The notes: a model not told the origin generated them from the letters alone. A DNA stretch of 64,000 bases from CAVPMN01 sp963706425 (GCA_963706425.1 CAVPMN010000020.1:868001-932000), one strand, 5' to 3'. Shown: positions 16,713-24,698, counted from the first letter of the stretch. A program made the numbers and translations.

Positions 16713-17082
16713 CGCCGGCCGGGACGGGTCGTCGAGCAGTGCGGCCGGGTAGTGGACCGAGCCCGGAATCGCCGCGACCAGTCCCGCCTCGATGGTGCGC
16801 GGTCCACAACTCGTGGGGATCGAGGCGGTCGACGGCGCGACTCCACGCGGCCGCCAGCTCGGACGGCCGGGGCACCAGCAAGTGCCCGGCGGGACCTCCT
16901 GCCGCCCGACCGGTCACCACCTCGTGCCATGCATCGTCGACGGGGCGGCCTTCCGTGAGCGCCGACAGCCGTGCCGGGGTCATGCCGTCGAGGGTGGCCA
17001 GCGCCACGACCCGGGCGAGGTCGACCTGCTGAGGGTCGACCTGCGGAGGATCGCCGTGGTCGGATCGCTCGCGATCGACCAC
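16693..17082 (-). CDS. dprA: DNA processing protein DprA, N-terminal part (frame-disrupted)
   Basis: 5' portion of dprA. From GTG 17082, one base after the comM stop, it encodes the HhH-like N-terminal region (LARVVALATLDGMTPARLSAL) and SRAVDRLDPHELWTAHH. After that it drops into unrelated sequence and stops at 16693, while DprA homology continues in the next frame (see 15918-16712). Confidence 0.75.
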   Translation of the reverse strand: MVDRERSDHGDPPQVDPQQVDLARVVALATLDGMTPARLSALTEGRPVDDAWHEVVTGRAAGGPAGHLLVPRPSELAAAWSRAVDRLDPHELWTAHHRGGTGRGDSGLGPLPGRTARRPVPAGGAVPTR

Positions 17083-17083
17083 G

Positions 17084-18601
17084 TCAGCCCGCCAGCCGGA
17101 GGACGGCGAACGACGGATCGGTGCGCAACTCCATCGCTTCGGCGACATGATCGGCGTGCAACGAGCCTTCGTGACCCGCCAGATCGGCGATGGTGCGCGC
17201 CACTCGTCGGATGCGCGTGAGCCCTCGGCCCGTGAGCTTGCCGCTGCGCAGATCTGCCTCGAGCCGAGTCTTGGCATCGGATTGGAGCGCGGCGTGCTCG
17301 TCGAGTTGGGCCTTGTCGAGCTCGGCGTTGCTGCCCACGCCGCGCTCCCAAGCGAGTTGCCGGGCAGCGAGCACCCGACCCGCCACCACGTCGGACGCCT
17401 CGGCCGGTGCAGCATCGAGCAGTTGCCCGGGGTCGGGTCGACAGATGTCGACGCGCAGGTCGAACCGGTCGAGCAGGGGCGCCGAGAGCCGCCGGCAGTA
17501 GCGCGCCAGCTGCTGATCGGAGCATCGACACGACGCGGGTGAGCTGCGCAACCCGCAGGGGCACGGATTCATGGCGGCCACCAACTGGAAGCGCGCCGGC
17601 AACACCACCTTGGTGTCGGCTCTGGCGAGACGAACCGCTCCCTCCTCGAGTGGCTGGCGCAGGGTGTCGAGCACGTGCGCGCTGAACTCACCGATCTCGT
17701 CGAGGAAGAGCACACCTGCGTGGGCCAAGGAGATCTCGCCAGGTTGGAGCCGCCCCGAGCCGCCACCGATGAGCGCGACCGCCGACGCGCCGTGGTGGGG
17801 CGCGCGGAACGGGGGACGACGCACCAGCCCACCGCTCGGCAACGGGGCACCGGCGGCAGAGTGGATGCGGGTGGCTTCGAGGGCCTGAGCACCGTCGAGC
17901 TCGGGCAACAGCCCGGGCAGCCGCCGGGCCAGCATCGTCTTGCCCGCGCCAGGCGGGCCGATCATCAGCAGGTGATGACCGCCGGCCGCCGCGACCTCGA
18001 GCGCCCGCCGGGCCACCGACTGGCCGTGCACGTCGGCCAGATCGGGGATGTCGGTGGCGGCAGGGGGCGCGGCCAGAGGAGGAACGTCGGGCCAGGCCGC
18101 CTCGCCGCGCAGACAGCCCACCAGCTCGACGAGCGACGGGGCGACCCGGAGCTCGTGGCGGCCGACCAGCTGCGCCTCGACGGCGGCCGCTGGCGCCACC
18201 ACCACGGCGCGGGTGTGGAGTGCGTCGACGATGGGCAGCGACCCGGGCACCTTGCGGATCGTGCCGTCGAGGCCGAGCTCGCCGAGGTACGCGATGCCGT
18301 CAGCGGCTGACGGGGGCAGCTGCTCGGTGGCGACCAGCACGCCGATGGCGATGGCGAGATCGAGCCCGGCGCCCGCCTTGCGCAGCCCGGTGGGCGCCAG
18401 GTTGATCGTGTAGCGCCGAGGCACCCACTCGAGCCCGCTCGACAGCACGGCGGCCCGCACACGGTCGCGCGCTTCGCGACAGGCGGAGTCGGGCTGGCCG
18501 ACCACGGTGAACGACGGGAGGCCGTTGGAGACGTGGACCTCGACCGAGACGGCGTGCCCGTCGACGCCGAGCAGGGTGGCGGAGGCAACAGTGGCGAGCA
18601 T
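17084..18601 (-). CDS. comM: ComM/YifB family AAA+ Mg-chelatase-like ATPase
   Basis: Hexameric helicase that extends branch migration during natural transformation in other bacteria. It has the N-terminal ribosomal-S5-like (ChlI) domain (SFTVVGQPDSACREARDRV), Walker A IGPPGAGKTMLARRLPGLLP, the RPPFRAPHHGASAVALIGGG insert, Walker B VLFLDEIGEF, AAMNPCPCG with further Cys (CRC) and the C-terminal ChlI domain with LTGRGLTRIRRVARTIADL. ATG 18601 (505 residues) has GGAGGG 5 bases upstream. It pairs with dprA downstream. The leader carries a 16-bp palindrome. Confidence 0.93.
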   Translation of the reverse strand: MLATVASATLLGVDGHAVSVEVHVSNGLPSFTVVGQPDSACREARDRVRAAVLSSGLEWVPRRYTINLAPTGLRKAGAGLDLAIAIGVLVATEQLPPSAADGIAYLGELGLDGTIRKVPGSLPIVDALHTRAVVVAPAAAVEAQLVGRHELRVAPSLVELVGCLRGEAAWPDVPPLAAPPAATDIPDLADVHGQSVARRALEVAAAGGHHLLMIGPPGAGKTMLARRLPGLLPELDGAQALEATRIHSAAGAPLPSGGLVRRPPFRAPHHGASAVALIGGGSGRLQPGEISLAHAGVLFLDEIGEFSAHVLDTLRQPLEEGAVRLARADTKVVLPARFQLVAAMNPCPCGLRSSPASCRCSDQQLARYCRRLSAPLLDRFDLRVDICRPDPGQLLDAAPAEASDVVAGRVLAARQLAWERGVGSNAELDKAQLDEHAALQSDAKTRLEADLRSGKLTGRGLTRIRRVARTIADLAGHEGSLHADHVAEAMELRTDPSFAVLRLAG

Positions 18602-18615
18602 GGGGCCCTCCAGTG

Positions 18616-18631
18616 CACGAAGTGCTTCGTG
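18616..18631. promoter_or_regulatory. Palindrome in the comM leader
   Basis: CACGAAG-TG-CTTCGTG, two perfect 7-base arms with a 2-base centre, ending 14 bases before the comM start and just upstream of its GGAGGG. A TAGTCT box at 18681-18676 in the same sense could be the promoter, which would put the palindrome in the 5' leader. It could be an operator or a hairpin near the RBS. Confidence 0.45.
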
Positions 18632-18707
18632 AGCAACGGAGGACAGCCGTGTCGCCGGCCATCGAGCGTGAACCGAGACTAGCGAGGTGCGATGACAGGA
18701 ACCAGGG

Positions 18708-19040
18708 TCAGAGCGAGCGCTCGTAGGCCGCGACGGCGGCCATGTCCTCTTGGGAGAGCCGATCGCCGAACGCCGGCATGCCGTTGCGCCCGTTCGCGAT
18801 GACCGCGATCTGGTCGTCGATGTTCGGGTACCGCCCGGCCACCACGCCGGCGAGCCGGATGCCCGCGCCCCCCTGACCCTGCGACCCGTGGCACGAGGCG
18901 CAGTTCTGTCGGTAGACCTGCTGGCCGCGCGCCAGCGTGGGATCGGACGGCGTGGCGACATCGTCGCCGCCGCACGCCACCAACAGCATCGTGCCGACTG
19001 CCATCGCCGCACCGGCCAGGAGTGTCCGTTTCGCGCTCAT
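18708..19040 (-). CDS. Membrane-anchored c-type cytochrome (lipoprotein)
   Basis: 110-residue exported monohaem cytochrome. The lipoprotein signal ends in LVAC (lipobox, Cys23), so the protein should be lipid-anchored on the outer face. CASCHG gives covalent haem attachment through two Cys and the proximal His; the Met in NGMPAF is the probable sixth ligand. Fold and size suit a small class I electron carrier. No oxidase or other respiratory gene is adjacent, so its partner is unknown. TAAGGT lies 10 bases before the ATG, and the promoter is back-to-back with that of the small gene at 19076. Confidence 0.9.
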   Translation of the reverse strand: MSAKRTLLAGAAMAVGTMLLVACGGDDVATPSDPTLARGQQVYRQNCASCHGSQGQGGAGIRLAGVVAGRYPNIDDQIAVIANGRNGMPAFGDRLSQEDMAAVAAYERSL

Positions 19041-19050
19041 TCGGAGCCAG

Positions 19051-19056
19051 ACCTTA
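19051..19056 (-). promoter_or_regulatory. Putative -10 box of the cytochrome c gene
   Basis: TAAGGT in the gene's sense, 10 bases before ATG 19040; predicted leader of only a few bases. Confidence 0.35.
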
Positions 19057-19063
19057 CCGGCGT

Positions 19064-19069
19064 CATACT
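19064..19069 (+). promoter_or_regulatory. Putative -10 box of the 19076 small gene
   Basis: CATACT, 6 bases before ATG 19076. It is divergent from the cytochrome promoter within a 35-base intergenic region. Confidence 0.3.
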
Positions 19070-19075
19070 GGGTCG

Positions 19076-19186
19076 ATGGGACTCAACCCGTTCCGCCCGC
19101 AGCGCCGATCGATCGCCGACTACCTCATGGTGGCGGGTGCGCTCGTCGTGGTCGTTGCGCTGGTGCTCTGGGCCTTCCTCGGCTGA
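19076..19186 (+). CDS. Small single-span membrane protein (36 residues)
   Basis: Reads MGLNPFRPQRRSIADY, then one hydrophobic helix (LMVAGALVVVVALVLWAFLG), and stops at TGA 19186. The positive N-terminus predicts an N-in topology with the end of the helix at the C-terminus. The next gene starts 6 bases later. Short proteins of this shape beside the zinc-ribbon gene occur in other actinobacteria as I recall them, which with the clean start and helix makes coding plausible. Function unknown. Confidence 0.6.
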   Translation: MGLNPFRPQRRSIADYLMVAGALVVVVALVLWAFLG

Positions 19187-19192
19187 GCCCAC

Positions 19193-19426
19193 ATGGACGG
19201 CTCGACGCGCCGGGAGCGCGATGTCGACGGGCACGACGTCGACGTACGACGGGTGCAGCCCTACGAGGCGGTGAAGTCCTACTGGTGCCCCGGCTGCAAC
19301 CAGGACATCCCGCCGGGCATGGGCCATCTGGTGGTCATCCCCCTCGACGCCCCCGATCTCCGACGCCACTGGCACCGGGGTTGCTGGGACGCCCGGCATC
19401 GCCGACGCCCTGGCCCGGTGCGCTGA
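19193..19426 (+). CDS. Small zinc-ribbon-like protein, unknown function
   Basis: 77 residues. Possible metal ligands are the CPGC pair in SYWCPGCNQDIPPG and the later HWHRGCWD His/Cys group, with an Arg-rich C-terminus. Actinobacterial relatives are often labelled ATP/GTP-binding protein without visible nucleotide motifs, and none is visible here. It probably forms an operon with the small membrane protein 6 bases upstream. I make no functional claim beyond likely zinc binding. Confidence 0.7.
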   Translation: MDGSTRRERDVDGHDVDVRRVQPYEAVKSYWCPGCNQDIPPGMGHLVVIPLDAPDLRRHWHRGCWDARHRRRPGPVR

Positions 19427-19462
19427 GGCGAGCAGCCCACCGGACCCTCGACGTCGGCCCCG

Positions 19463-19468
19463 TAAGCT
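19463..19468 (+). promoter_or_regulatory. Putative -10 box of leaderless histidine phosphatase gene
   Basis: TAAGCT, 6 bases before GTG 19475, with no Shine-Dalgarno sequence. Confidence 0.4.
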
Positions 19469-19474
19469 GCGCCG

Positions 19475-20152
19475 GTGGAACTCCTCTTCGTCCGACACGG
19501 CGAGCCAGGCTGGGACGACGCCGGCACGGCCGTCGACGATCCCGAACTCACCGCACGGGGCCTGGTCCAGGCAGACCTGCTCGGCCAAGCGCTGGCCGGT
19601 CTCGACGCGGATGCGCTGCTCGTGTCGCCGCTGCGTCGGGCCCAGCAGACCGCAGCGCCGATCGCCACCGCCCTCGACCTCCAGCCGACCACCCTTCCCT
19701 GGCTGGCCGAGATCTCGATGGGGCTCTGGCAAGGTCAGCCGAGCGACGTGGTCGAGCAGGCCTTCCGCGAGAACCGGGGCCGACCGCTCGACGAGCAGTG
19801 GGATGGCATCCCGGGCGGTGAGAGCTTCCGTGCCTTCCACCAGCGGGTCACCGGCGGACTGCAGCGCCTGCTCGACGAGGCGGGGGCCGCCCGCCTCTCC
19901 GACCATCCACCGTTGTGGAAGCTCGACCGACCCGCCCACCGGGTCGTCGTGGTCGCCCACGGGGGCACCAATGCAGTAGCACTCGGCTATCTGCTCGGCA
20001 TCGAGCCGGTGCCGTGGGAATGGGAGCGGTTCGTCTCGTTCCACGCGTCGGTCAGCACCGTGCAGCCGGTCGACATCTGCGACGGCCACACGTTCAGCCT
20101 GTTCCGGTTCGCCGACACGAGCCACCTACCGCCCGACCTGCAGACGCGTTGA
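19475..20152 (+). CDS. Histidine phosphatase (phosphoglycerate mutase-like) family protein
   Basis: 225 residues. The catalytic RHGEPGW motif (7-13) carries the phospho-accepting His. SPLRRAQQTAAPIA supplies the phosphate-pocket Arg, the acid is in LAEISMGLWQG, and the second His is in VVVAHGG. This is the branch-1 fold of phosphoglycerate mutase-like phosphatases; substrates range widely and cannot be read from the sequence. The GTG start is supported by its position at the -10 box. The gene is convergent with yraN, with a 10-base gap. Confidence 0.85.
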   Translation: MELLFVRHGEPGWDDAGTAVDDPELTARGLVQADLLGQALAGLDADALLVSPLRRAQQTAAPIATALDLQPTTLPWLAEISMGLWQGQPSDVVEQAFRENRGRPLDEQWDGIPGGESFRAFHQRVTGGLQRLLDEAGAARLSDHPPLWKLDRPAHRVVVVAHGGTNAVALGYLLGIEPVPWEWERFVSFHASVSTVQPVDICDGHTFSLFRFADTSHLPPDLQTR

Positions 20153-20162
20153 CACCCAACCT

Positions 20163-20510
20163 CTAGAACGCGCCCTCGATGATCTCGAGCTCGCCGGCCA
20201 GCACCGACGCCACGTCGAAGCGGATCTCGCGTGGCCGCACCGGGCTGGCCTCCTGCAGGTACTTGGCGGCGAGATGACGCAACTTGGTGCGCTTGGCGTG
20301 GGTGACTGCCTCGGCGGGCACACCGAAGGTGCTGGTGGTGCGCGTCTTCACCTCGCAGAACACGATGGCGCGCGCCCGGCACACCACCAGGTCGATCTCG
20401 CCCTCCCGACAGCGCCAGTTGCGGGCGAGCACCCGGTAGCCGTTGCGTTCGTACCAAGCCGCCGCCAGCGCTTCACCACGAGCACCGAGAGCCTGGCGGG
20501 CCGACGTCAC
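20163..20510 (-). CDS. yraN: UPF0102 (YraN) nuclease-like protein
   Basis: 115-residue member of the YraN family with an endonuclease-like (Holliday-junction resolvase-type) fold. Visible core: GARGEALAAAWYERNGYRVLARNWRCREGEIDLV, given here as GEALAAAWYERNGYRVL and CREGEIDLV, then FCEVKTRTTSTFG (E-x-K). GTG 20510 overlaps the stop of the DUF2469 gene as GTGA. The gene order rplS, DUF2469, yraN, (comM) is typical of actinobacteria, here with four extra genes before comM. Confidence 0.88.
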   Translation of the reverse strand: MTSARQALGARGEALAAAWYERNGYRVLARNWRCREGEIDLVVCRARAIVFCEVKTRTTSTFGVPAEAVTHAKRTKLRHLAAKYLQEASPVRPREIRFDVASVLAGELEIIEGAF

Positions 20511-20803
20511 GGGGTGTCCTCGCGACTCAGCTCCTCGATGTTGACGTCTTTGAAGGTGGTGACCTTGACCACCGAGACGAACCGATTCTGGCGGTACATG
20601 TCCCACACCCACGCGTCGCGCAGCTCGAGCTCGATCCACAACCGGTCGCCTTCGCCGTGCACTTCCTTGCGCACGTCGTTGGCGAGGTAGAAGCGACGCT
20701 CGGTCTCGACGACGTACGTGAACATCGGCGCGACGTCCTTGTACTCGCGATAGAGCTGCAGCTCGACGTCGGACTCGTAGTCCTCGAGATCTTCGGTGCT
20801 CAC
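20507..20803 (-). CDS. DUF2469 family protein
   Basis: 98 residues. Matches the actinobacterial DUF2469 family: EDLEDYESDVELQLYREYKD, VVETERRFYLANDV, WIELELRDAWVWDMYR and VTTFKDVNIEELS. Function is unknown. It is conserved beside yraN and rplS, and its stop overlaps the yraN start, so the pair is probably translationally coupled. Confidence 0.88.
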   Translation of the reverse strand: MSTEDLEDYESDVELQLYREYKDVAPMFTYVVETERRFYLANDVRKEVHGEGDRLWIELELRDAWVWDMYRQNRFVSVVKVTTFKDVNIEELSREDTP

Positions 20804-20851
20804 CGTGTCACCCCAGTCGCGCGTGCGTGCCGACCGGCCAGGTGGGAAGCG

Positions 20852-21196
20852 TCAGTCGCGCTTCTCTTTGATCTTGGCCGCCTTGCCGATGCGATCGCGC
20901 AGGTAATAGAGCTTGGCCCGGCGGACATCGCCACGAGTGACGACCTCGATCTTGGCGATGATGGGCGAGTGCACGGGAAACGTGCGCTCGACGCCGACGC
21001 CGAAGCTGACCTTACGGACGGTGAACGTCTCGCGGACCCCTTCGCCCTGACGGCGGATGACGGCACCCTGGAAGACCTGGACCCGTTCGCGCGACCCCTC
21101 GACCACCCGGACGTGGACCTTGAGGGTGTCGCCCGGAGCGAACTCGGGGACGTCGTCGCGCAGGCTGCGCATGTCGACGAGATCAGTGGCTTTCAT
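20852..21196 (-). CDS. rplS: 50S ribosomal protein L19
   Basis: Ribosomal protein at the 30S-50S interface. The sequence runs from MKATDLVDMRSLRDDVPEF through PGDTLKVHVRVVEGSRERVQ, FQGAVIRRQGEGVRETFTVR and FPVHSPIIAKIEV to KLYYLRDRIGKAAKIKEK. Length of 114 is normal. AGGAGA precedes ATG 21196. lepB and rnhB, which usually follow rplS in actinobacteria, are absent. Confidence 0.97.
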   Translation of the reverse strand: MKATDLVDMRSLRDDVPEFAPGDTLKVHVRVVEGSRERVQVFQGAVIRRQGEGVRETFTVRKVSFGVGVERTFPVHSPIIAKIEVVTRGDVRRAKLYYLRDRIGKAAKIKEKRD

Positions 21197-21279
21197 CGGG
21201 ACGTTCTCCTGGCAAGGGGGACCCCGAAGGATAGGCACCGAGGCTCCCAGGACACAAAGCAGCCCACCAGCACGGGGCG

Positions 21280-21999
21280 CTACGGGTCGAACTGCTCCAG
21301 CAGCCGGCGCTCGTCGTCGCTCAAGCCGCCGCGCGCCTCGATGAGGTCGGGGCGCTCGGCGAGGGTGCGTTGCAGGGCCATGGCGCGCCTCCATGCTGCG
21401 ATGCGGGCATGGTCGCCCGACCGCAGCACTTCGGGCACCACGTGGCCCCGGAAGTCGGCCGGCTTGGTGAAATGGGGGTACTCGAGCAGGCCGTCGGAGA
21501 ACGACTCGTCGCCCGCTGAGGCGTCGTTGCCCATCACGCCCGGCACCAAGCGCCCGACCGCTTCGAGGATCACCATGGCGGCCACCTCTCCCCCGGCAAG
21601 CACGTAGTCACCGATGGAGATCTCGCCGTCGACCAGGTGAGCGCGCACGCGCTCGTCGACGCCTTCGTAGCGACCACAGAGCAGCGAGAACCCGTCGAGA
21701 CCCGCCAGCTCCTCCACCATCGGCTGGTCGAGGCGCCGGCCGCCCGGCCCGAGCAGGAAGAGTGGCCGCGGGGGCGCCACGGCTTCGACCGTCTCGAAGA
21801 TCGGCTCGGGCTTCAGCACCATCCCCGCACCCCCACCGAAAGGAGTGTCGTCGACGGTTCGGTGGGGGTCGGTGGTGACCGTCCGCAGGTCGTGCACCCG
21901 CACGTCGAGCAGCTCGGACCGGCGGGCACGACCGAGCAGGCTCTCCGACGCGAAGCGCTCCACCATGTCGGGAAAGATCGTGAGTACGTCGATGCGCAT
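21280..21999 (-). CDS. trmD: tRNA (guanine-N1)-methyltransferase TrmD
   Basis: Makes m1G37 in tRNAs and prevents +1 frameshifting. The SPOUT trefoil-knot enzyme has DVLTIFPDMVERF, RTVDDTPFGGGAGMVL, LLCGRYEGVDERV (knot) and ISIGDYVLAGGEVAAMVI, with a C-terminal YPHFTKPADFRGHVVPEVLRSGDH (substrate loop). It sits in the conserved rpsP-khpA-rimM-trmD-rplS run. Confidence 0.96.
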   Translation of the reverse strand: MRIDVLTIFPDMVERFASESLLGRARRSELLDVRVHDLRTVTTDPHRTVDDTPFGGGAGMVLKPEPIFETVEAVAPPRPLFLLGPGGRRLDQPMVEELAGLDGFSLLCGRYEGVDERVRAHLVDGEISIGDYVLAGGEVAAMVILEAVGRLVPGVMGNDASAGDESFSDGLLEYPHFTKPADFRGHVVPEVLRSGDHARIAAWRRAMALQRTLAERPDLIEARGGLSDDERRLLEQFDP

Positions 22000-22005
22000 G
22001 ACGGC

Positions 22006-22461
22006 TCAGTCGTCGAACAGGCCCGCAGGCGGGTCGATCCGCAGCAGCCGCGGCCGCTCGACCCAGCCCACCACGAAGGTGAGCGGCACCAGAGCACCGT
22101 TGTCGAGCACGAGGAGGTCGCTCGCCGGGTTGGCCTGCACGGTGTCGACCATCCCGCGGGACCGATCGTCGACGTCGACGACCTCGGCTCCGATCAACTC
22201 GTGCACCCACAGGGCGTCGGGGTCGTCGACCTCGAGCGGGGGCGCGGTGAGCGGGCCCCGAACCGCGTCAGCTTGCTCGCGGCTGTCGACGCCTTCGAAG
22301 CGCACGATCCACCGATCCTGGTGAGGTCGGGACGAGACGACGATCAGCGGGCGCTCGCCCGACCACAACGTCGATCCGGGCTCCACGCGCTGGTGCTCGG
22401 TGGTGAGCAGCGCCACCACGGCGTCGCCCTTCAGCCCGTGGGCCTTGGTGATGCGGCCCAC
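22006..22461 (-). CDS. rimM: 16S rRNA processing protein RimM (start uncertain)
   Basis: 30S maturation factor that binds S19. The N-terminal barrel has LEVGRITKAHGLKGDAVV and the C-terminal PRC-barrel has LIGAEVVDVDDRSRGMVDTV and LVLDNGALVPLTFV. The only usable start near the homology boundary is GTG 22461 (151 residues), which trims the first strand and has no clear Shine-Dalgarno sequence. An upstream ATG at 22581 would add 40 residues that overlap khpA and have no RimM similarity. A base error at the khpA-rimM junction may hide the real start. Confidence 0.88.
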   Translation of the reverse strand: MGRITKAHGLKGDAVVALLTTEHQRVEPGSTLWSGERPLIVVSSRPHQDRWIVRFEGVDSREQADAVRGPLTAPPLEVDDPDALWVHELIGAEVVDVDDRSRGMVDTVQANPASDLLVLDNGALVPLTFVVGWVERPRLLRIDPPAGLFDD

Positions 22462-22477
22462 CTCGAGTCGGGCCGGA

Positions 22478-22795
22478 TCAGTCGACGAACTCGACCTCGA
22501 CCTCGACGCCGTCGCGTGCTGCGGCGGCGCGCACGACCGTGCGGATCGACTGCGCGACCCGTCCCCGCTTGCCGATGACACGTCCCATGTCGCCGGGGGC
22601 GACGTGCACGTTGAGGGCCGGTCGGCGTCCGCCCTCGTCGACCTCGACCTCGACCGAGTCGGGGTCGTCGACGAGCGAGCGGACCAGATAGGTGAGCACG
22701 GCGCGTGCCGTGGCCGCGGTGACCCGGTTGGGGTCGTCGTTGTCGGCGACGTCGTCGTCCGTGGGGGTGTCGTCGGCGCCGGCGTCGTCGCTCAA
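22478..22795 (-). CDS. khpA: KH-domain RNA-binding protein KhpA
   Basis: Small RNA-binding protein, partner of KhpB/Jag in Gram-positives. The C-terminal KH type II domain has NVHVAPGDMGRVIGKRGRVAQSIRTVV, with the GxxG loop GKRG. The N-terminus is acidic and Thr/Asp-rich. I place the start at TTG 22795, which overlaps the rpsP stop as TTGA; the ATG at 22834 would overlap rpsP by 43 bases. It lies in the conserved rpsP-khpA-rimM-trmD order. Confidence 0.85.
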   Translation of the reverse strand: MSDDAGADDTPTDDDVADNDDPNRVTAATARAVLTYLVRSLVDDPDSVEVEVDEGGRRPALNVHVAPGDMGRVIGKRGRVAQSIRTVVRAAAARDGVEVEVEFVD

Positions 22796-23076
22796 GACGC
22801 AGCCTTGGTGGAGGTGCCCTTGAAGTCGTCCCACGCGCCCGAGATCTTCAGCAGCTTCTCGACGGTCTCGGTGGGCTGGGCACCCTTGCGCAGCCAGGCG
22901 ACGGCCTTGTCGTTGTCGACGGTGATCGAGGCCTTGCCGTCGTCACCGTGGCGCGGGTCGTAGTGACCGACGATCTGGATGAACCGGCCGTTGCGCGGCG
23001 AGCGGCTGTCGGCCGCGACGATCCGGTAGGTGGGCTGCTTCTTCTTGCCCATCCGCATCAGGCGGAGCTTGACCAC
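22792..23076 (-). CDS. rpsP: 30S ribosomal protein S16
   Basis: 94-residue ribosomal protein. Typical stretch: VKLRLMRMGKKKQPTYRIVA followed by DSRSPRNGRFIQIVGHYDPR and KAVAWLRKGAQPTETVEKLL. GTG 23076 is chosen because families begin at this VKxRL strand; the ATG at 23178 adds 34 non-homologous residues. A purine-rich GAGAAG stretch lies upstream. Confidence 0.95.
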   Translation of the reverse strand: MVKLRLMRMGKKKQPTYRIVAADSRSPRNGRFIQIVGHYDPRHGDDGKASITVDNDKAVAWLRKGAQPTETVEKLLKISGAWDDFKGTSTKAAS

Positions 23077-23213
23077 GTTGTCTTCTCTCTTCTTCTCACT
23101 GGGGCCGGTGGATTGAGGGCCGGCGGCGGTGTCGGCCGGCACGTTCGGGTCGGAGACCCATTGCAGGCGACCCGCCATGGTGGGTCACGCGAGGCCTCGG
23201 GATCAAGCCGAGG

Positions 23214-24698
23214 TCATTTCAGACGAGGCAGGCCCGGGTCGGAGAGGCCGCCGAGGTCGCCCCCCTGGAGGTCGTCGAGCGTGGGCATGGCGCTGGGATC
23301 GAAGCTCGGCAACTTGAGCGGCGGGGCGCCCTTCGGGGACACCCGGCCCTTTGCCGTGGCCCGTCCCCCCTTGGCTCCCTTCTTGGCCTTGCGGCCCTTC
23401 TTCATGCGCTTCGAGCCCATGCCGCCCATGCGCTTCATCATCTTCGAGACCTCTTTGAACTGCTTGAGCAGCTCGCTGACCTGGGCCGGCTGGGTGCCGC
23501 TGCCCGCGGCGATGCGGTTGCGCCGGGAGGCGTCGATTCCGTCCGGGTCGATGCGCTCGGCCGGGGTCATCGACCGGATGATGGCCTCGATGCGGTTGAT
23601 CTCCCGATCGTCGATCTCGGCATCGCGCACCTCCTTGGGCACCCCGGGCAGCATCCCCATGAGACCCGAGATCGGGCCCATCTTCTTGATCTGCTGCATC
23701 TGATCGAGGAAGTCGTCGAGGGTGAACTGGCCCTCGAGCAGCTTGGCCGCCGCCGCCTCCGCCTCTTCCTTCTCGAAGACCTCCTCGGCCTTCTCGATGA
23801 GCGTGAGCATGTCGCCCATGCCGAGGATGCGACCGGCGAGACGATCGGGGTGGAAGAGGTCGAAGTCCTTCAGCTTTTCGCCCGTCGACGCGAAGGCGAT
23901 CGGCTTGCCGACGACCTCCTTCACGGAGAGCGCAGCACCACCCCTGGCATCGCCGTCGAGCTTCGTGAGGATCACGCCATCGAGGGCGAGCACCTCGTGG
24001 AACGCCTCGGCGGTCGACACCGCGTCCTGACCGGTCATGGCGTCGATGACGAGGAACGTGTAGTCGGGCGACACCGCAGCCGAGATGTCGCGCACCTGCT
24101 CCATCAGCTCGGCGTCGATGGCGAGACGGCCGGCAGTGTCGACGATGACCACATCGCGGCCGAGGCGGCGAGCCTCGTCCATGCCGTGGCGCGACACCGC
24201 GACAGGATCGGACGCTTCGCTGAAGACCGGCACGCCGATCTGTTCGCCGAGCGTGCGCAGCTGCTCGACCGCCGCCGGCCGCTGCAGATCGGCGCCGACC
24301 AGCAACGGGTTGCGGCCCTGACTGCGCAACCACTGGGCCAGCTTGGCGGCGTTGGTGGTCTTGCCGGCGCCCTGGAGGCCGGCCATGAGCACGACCGTGG
24401 GCGGCTTCGAGTTGTAGGCGAAGCGGAAGGTCTCGCCGCCGAGGGTGGTGGTGAGCTCCTCGTTGACGATCTTGATGACCTGCTGGGCCGGGCTCAGCGC
24501 CTGGCTGACCTCTTCTCCCACGCATCGCTCGCGCACTCGAGCGACGAAGTTCTTGACGACCTGGAAGTTGACGTCGGCTTCGAGCAGCGCCAGTCGGATC
24601 TCGCGAAGGACCTCATCGACATCGTCCTCGGTGAGCTTGCCGCGCCCGCGCAGGCGCTTGAAGATGCCGTCGAAGCGGTCGGAAAGGGCGTCGAACAT
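23214..24698 (-). CDS. ffh: Signal recognition particle protein Ffh
   Basis: SRP GTPase that delivers nascent membrane proteins to the translocon. N domain (1-90), G domain with GLQGAGKTTNAAKLA, DLQRPAAVEQL, DTAGR and TKLDGDARGG, then the Met-rich M domain (MQQIKKMGPISGLMGMLPG, KMMKRMGGMGSKRMKKGRK). The C-terminal tail is longer than usual (494 residues) and basic, then acidic. TAGCCT lies 9 bases before the ATG. It is encoded near its receptor ftsY. Confidence 0.97.
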   Translation of the reverse strand: MFDALSDRFDGIFKRLRGRGKLTEDDVDEVLREIRLALLEADVNFQVVKNFVARVRERCVGEEVSQALSPAQQVIKIVNEELTTTLGGETFRFAYNSKPPTVVLMAGLQGAGKTTNAAKLAQWLRSQGRNPLLVGADLQRPAAVEQLRTLGEQIGVPVFSEASDPVAVSRHGMDEARRLGRDVVIVDTAGRLAIDAELMEQVRDISAAVSPDYTFLVIDAMTGQDAVSTAEAFHEVLALDGVILTKLDGDARGGAALSVKEVVGKPIAFASTGEKLKDFDLFHPDRLAGRILGMGDMLTLIEKAEEVFEKEEAEAAAAKLLEGQFTLDDFLDQMQQIKKMGPISGLMGMLPGVPKEVRDAEIDDREINRIEAIIRSMTPAERIDPDGIDASRRNRIAAGSGTQPAQVSELLKQFKEVSKMMKRMGGMGSKRMKKGRKAKKGAKGGRATAKGRVSPKGAPPLKLPSFDPSAMPTLDDLQGGDLGGLSDPGLPRLK

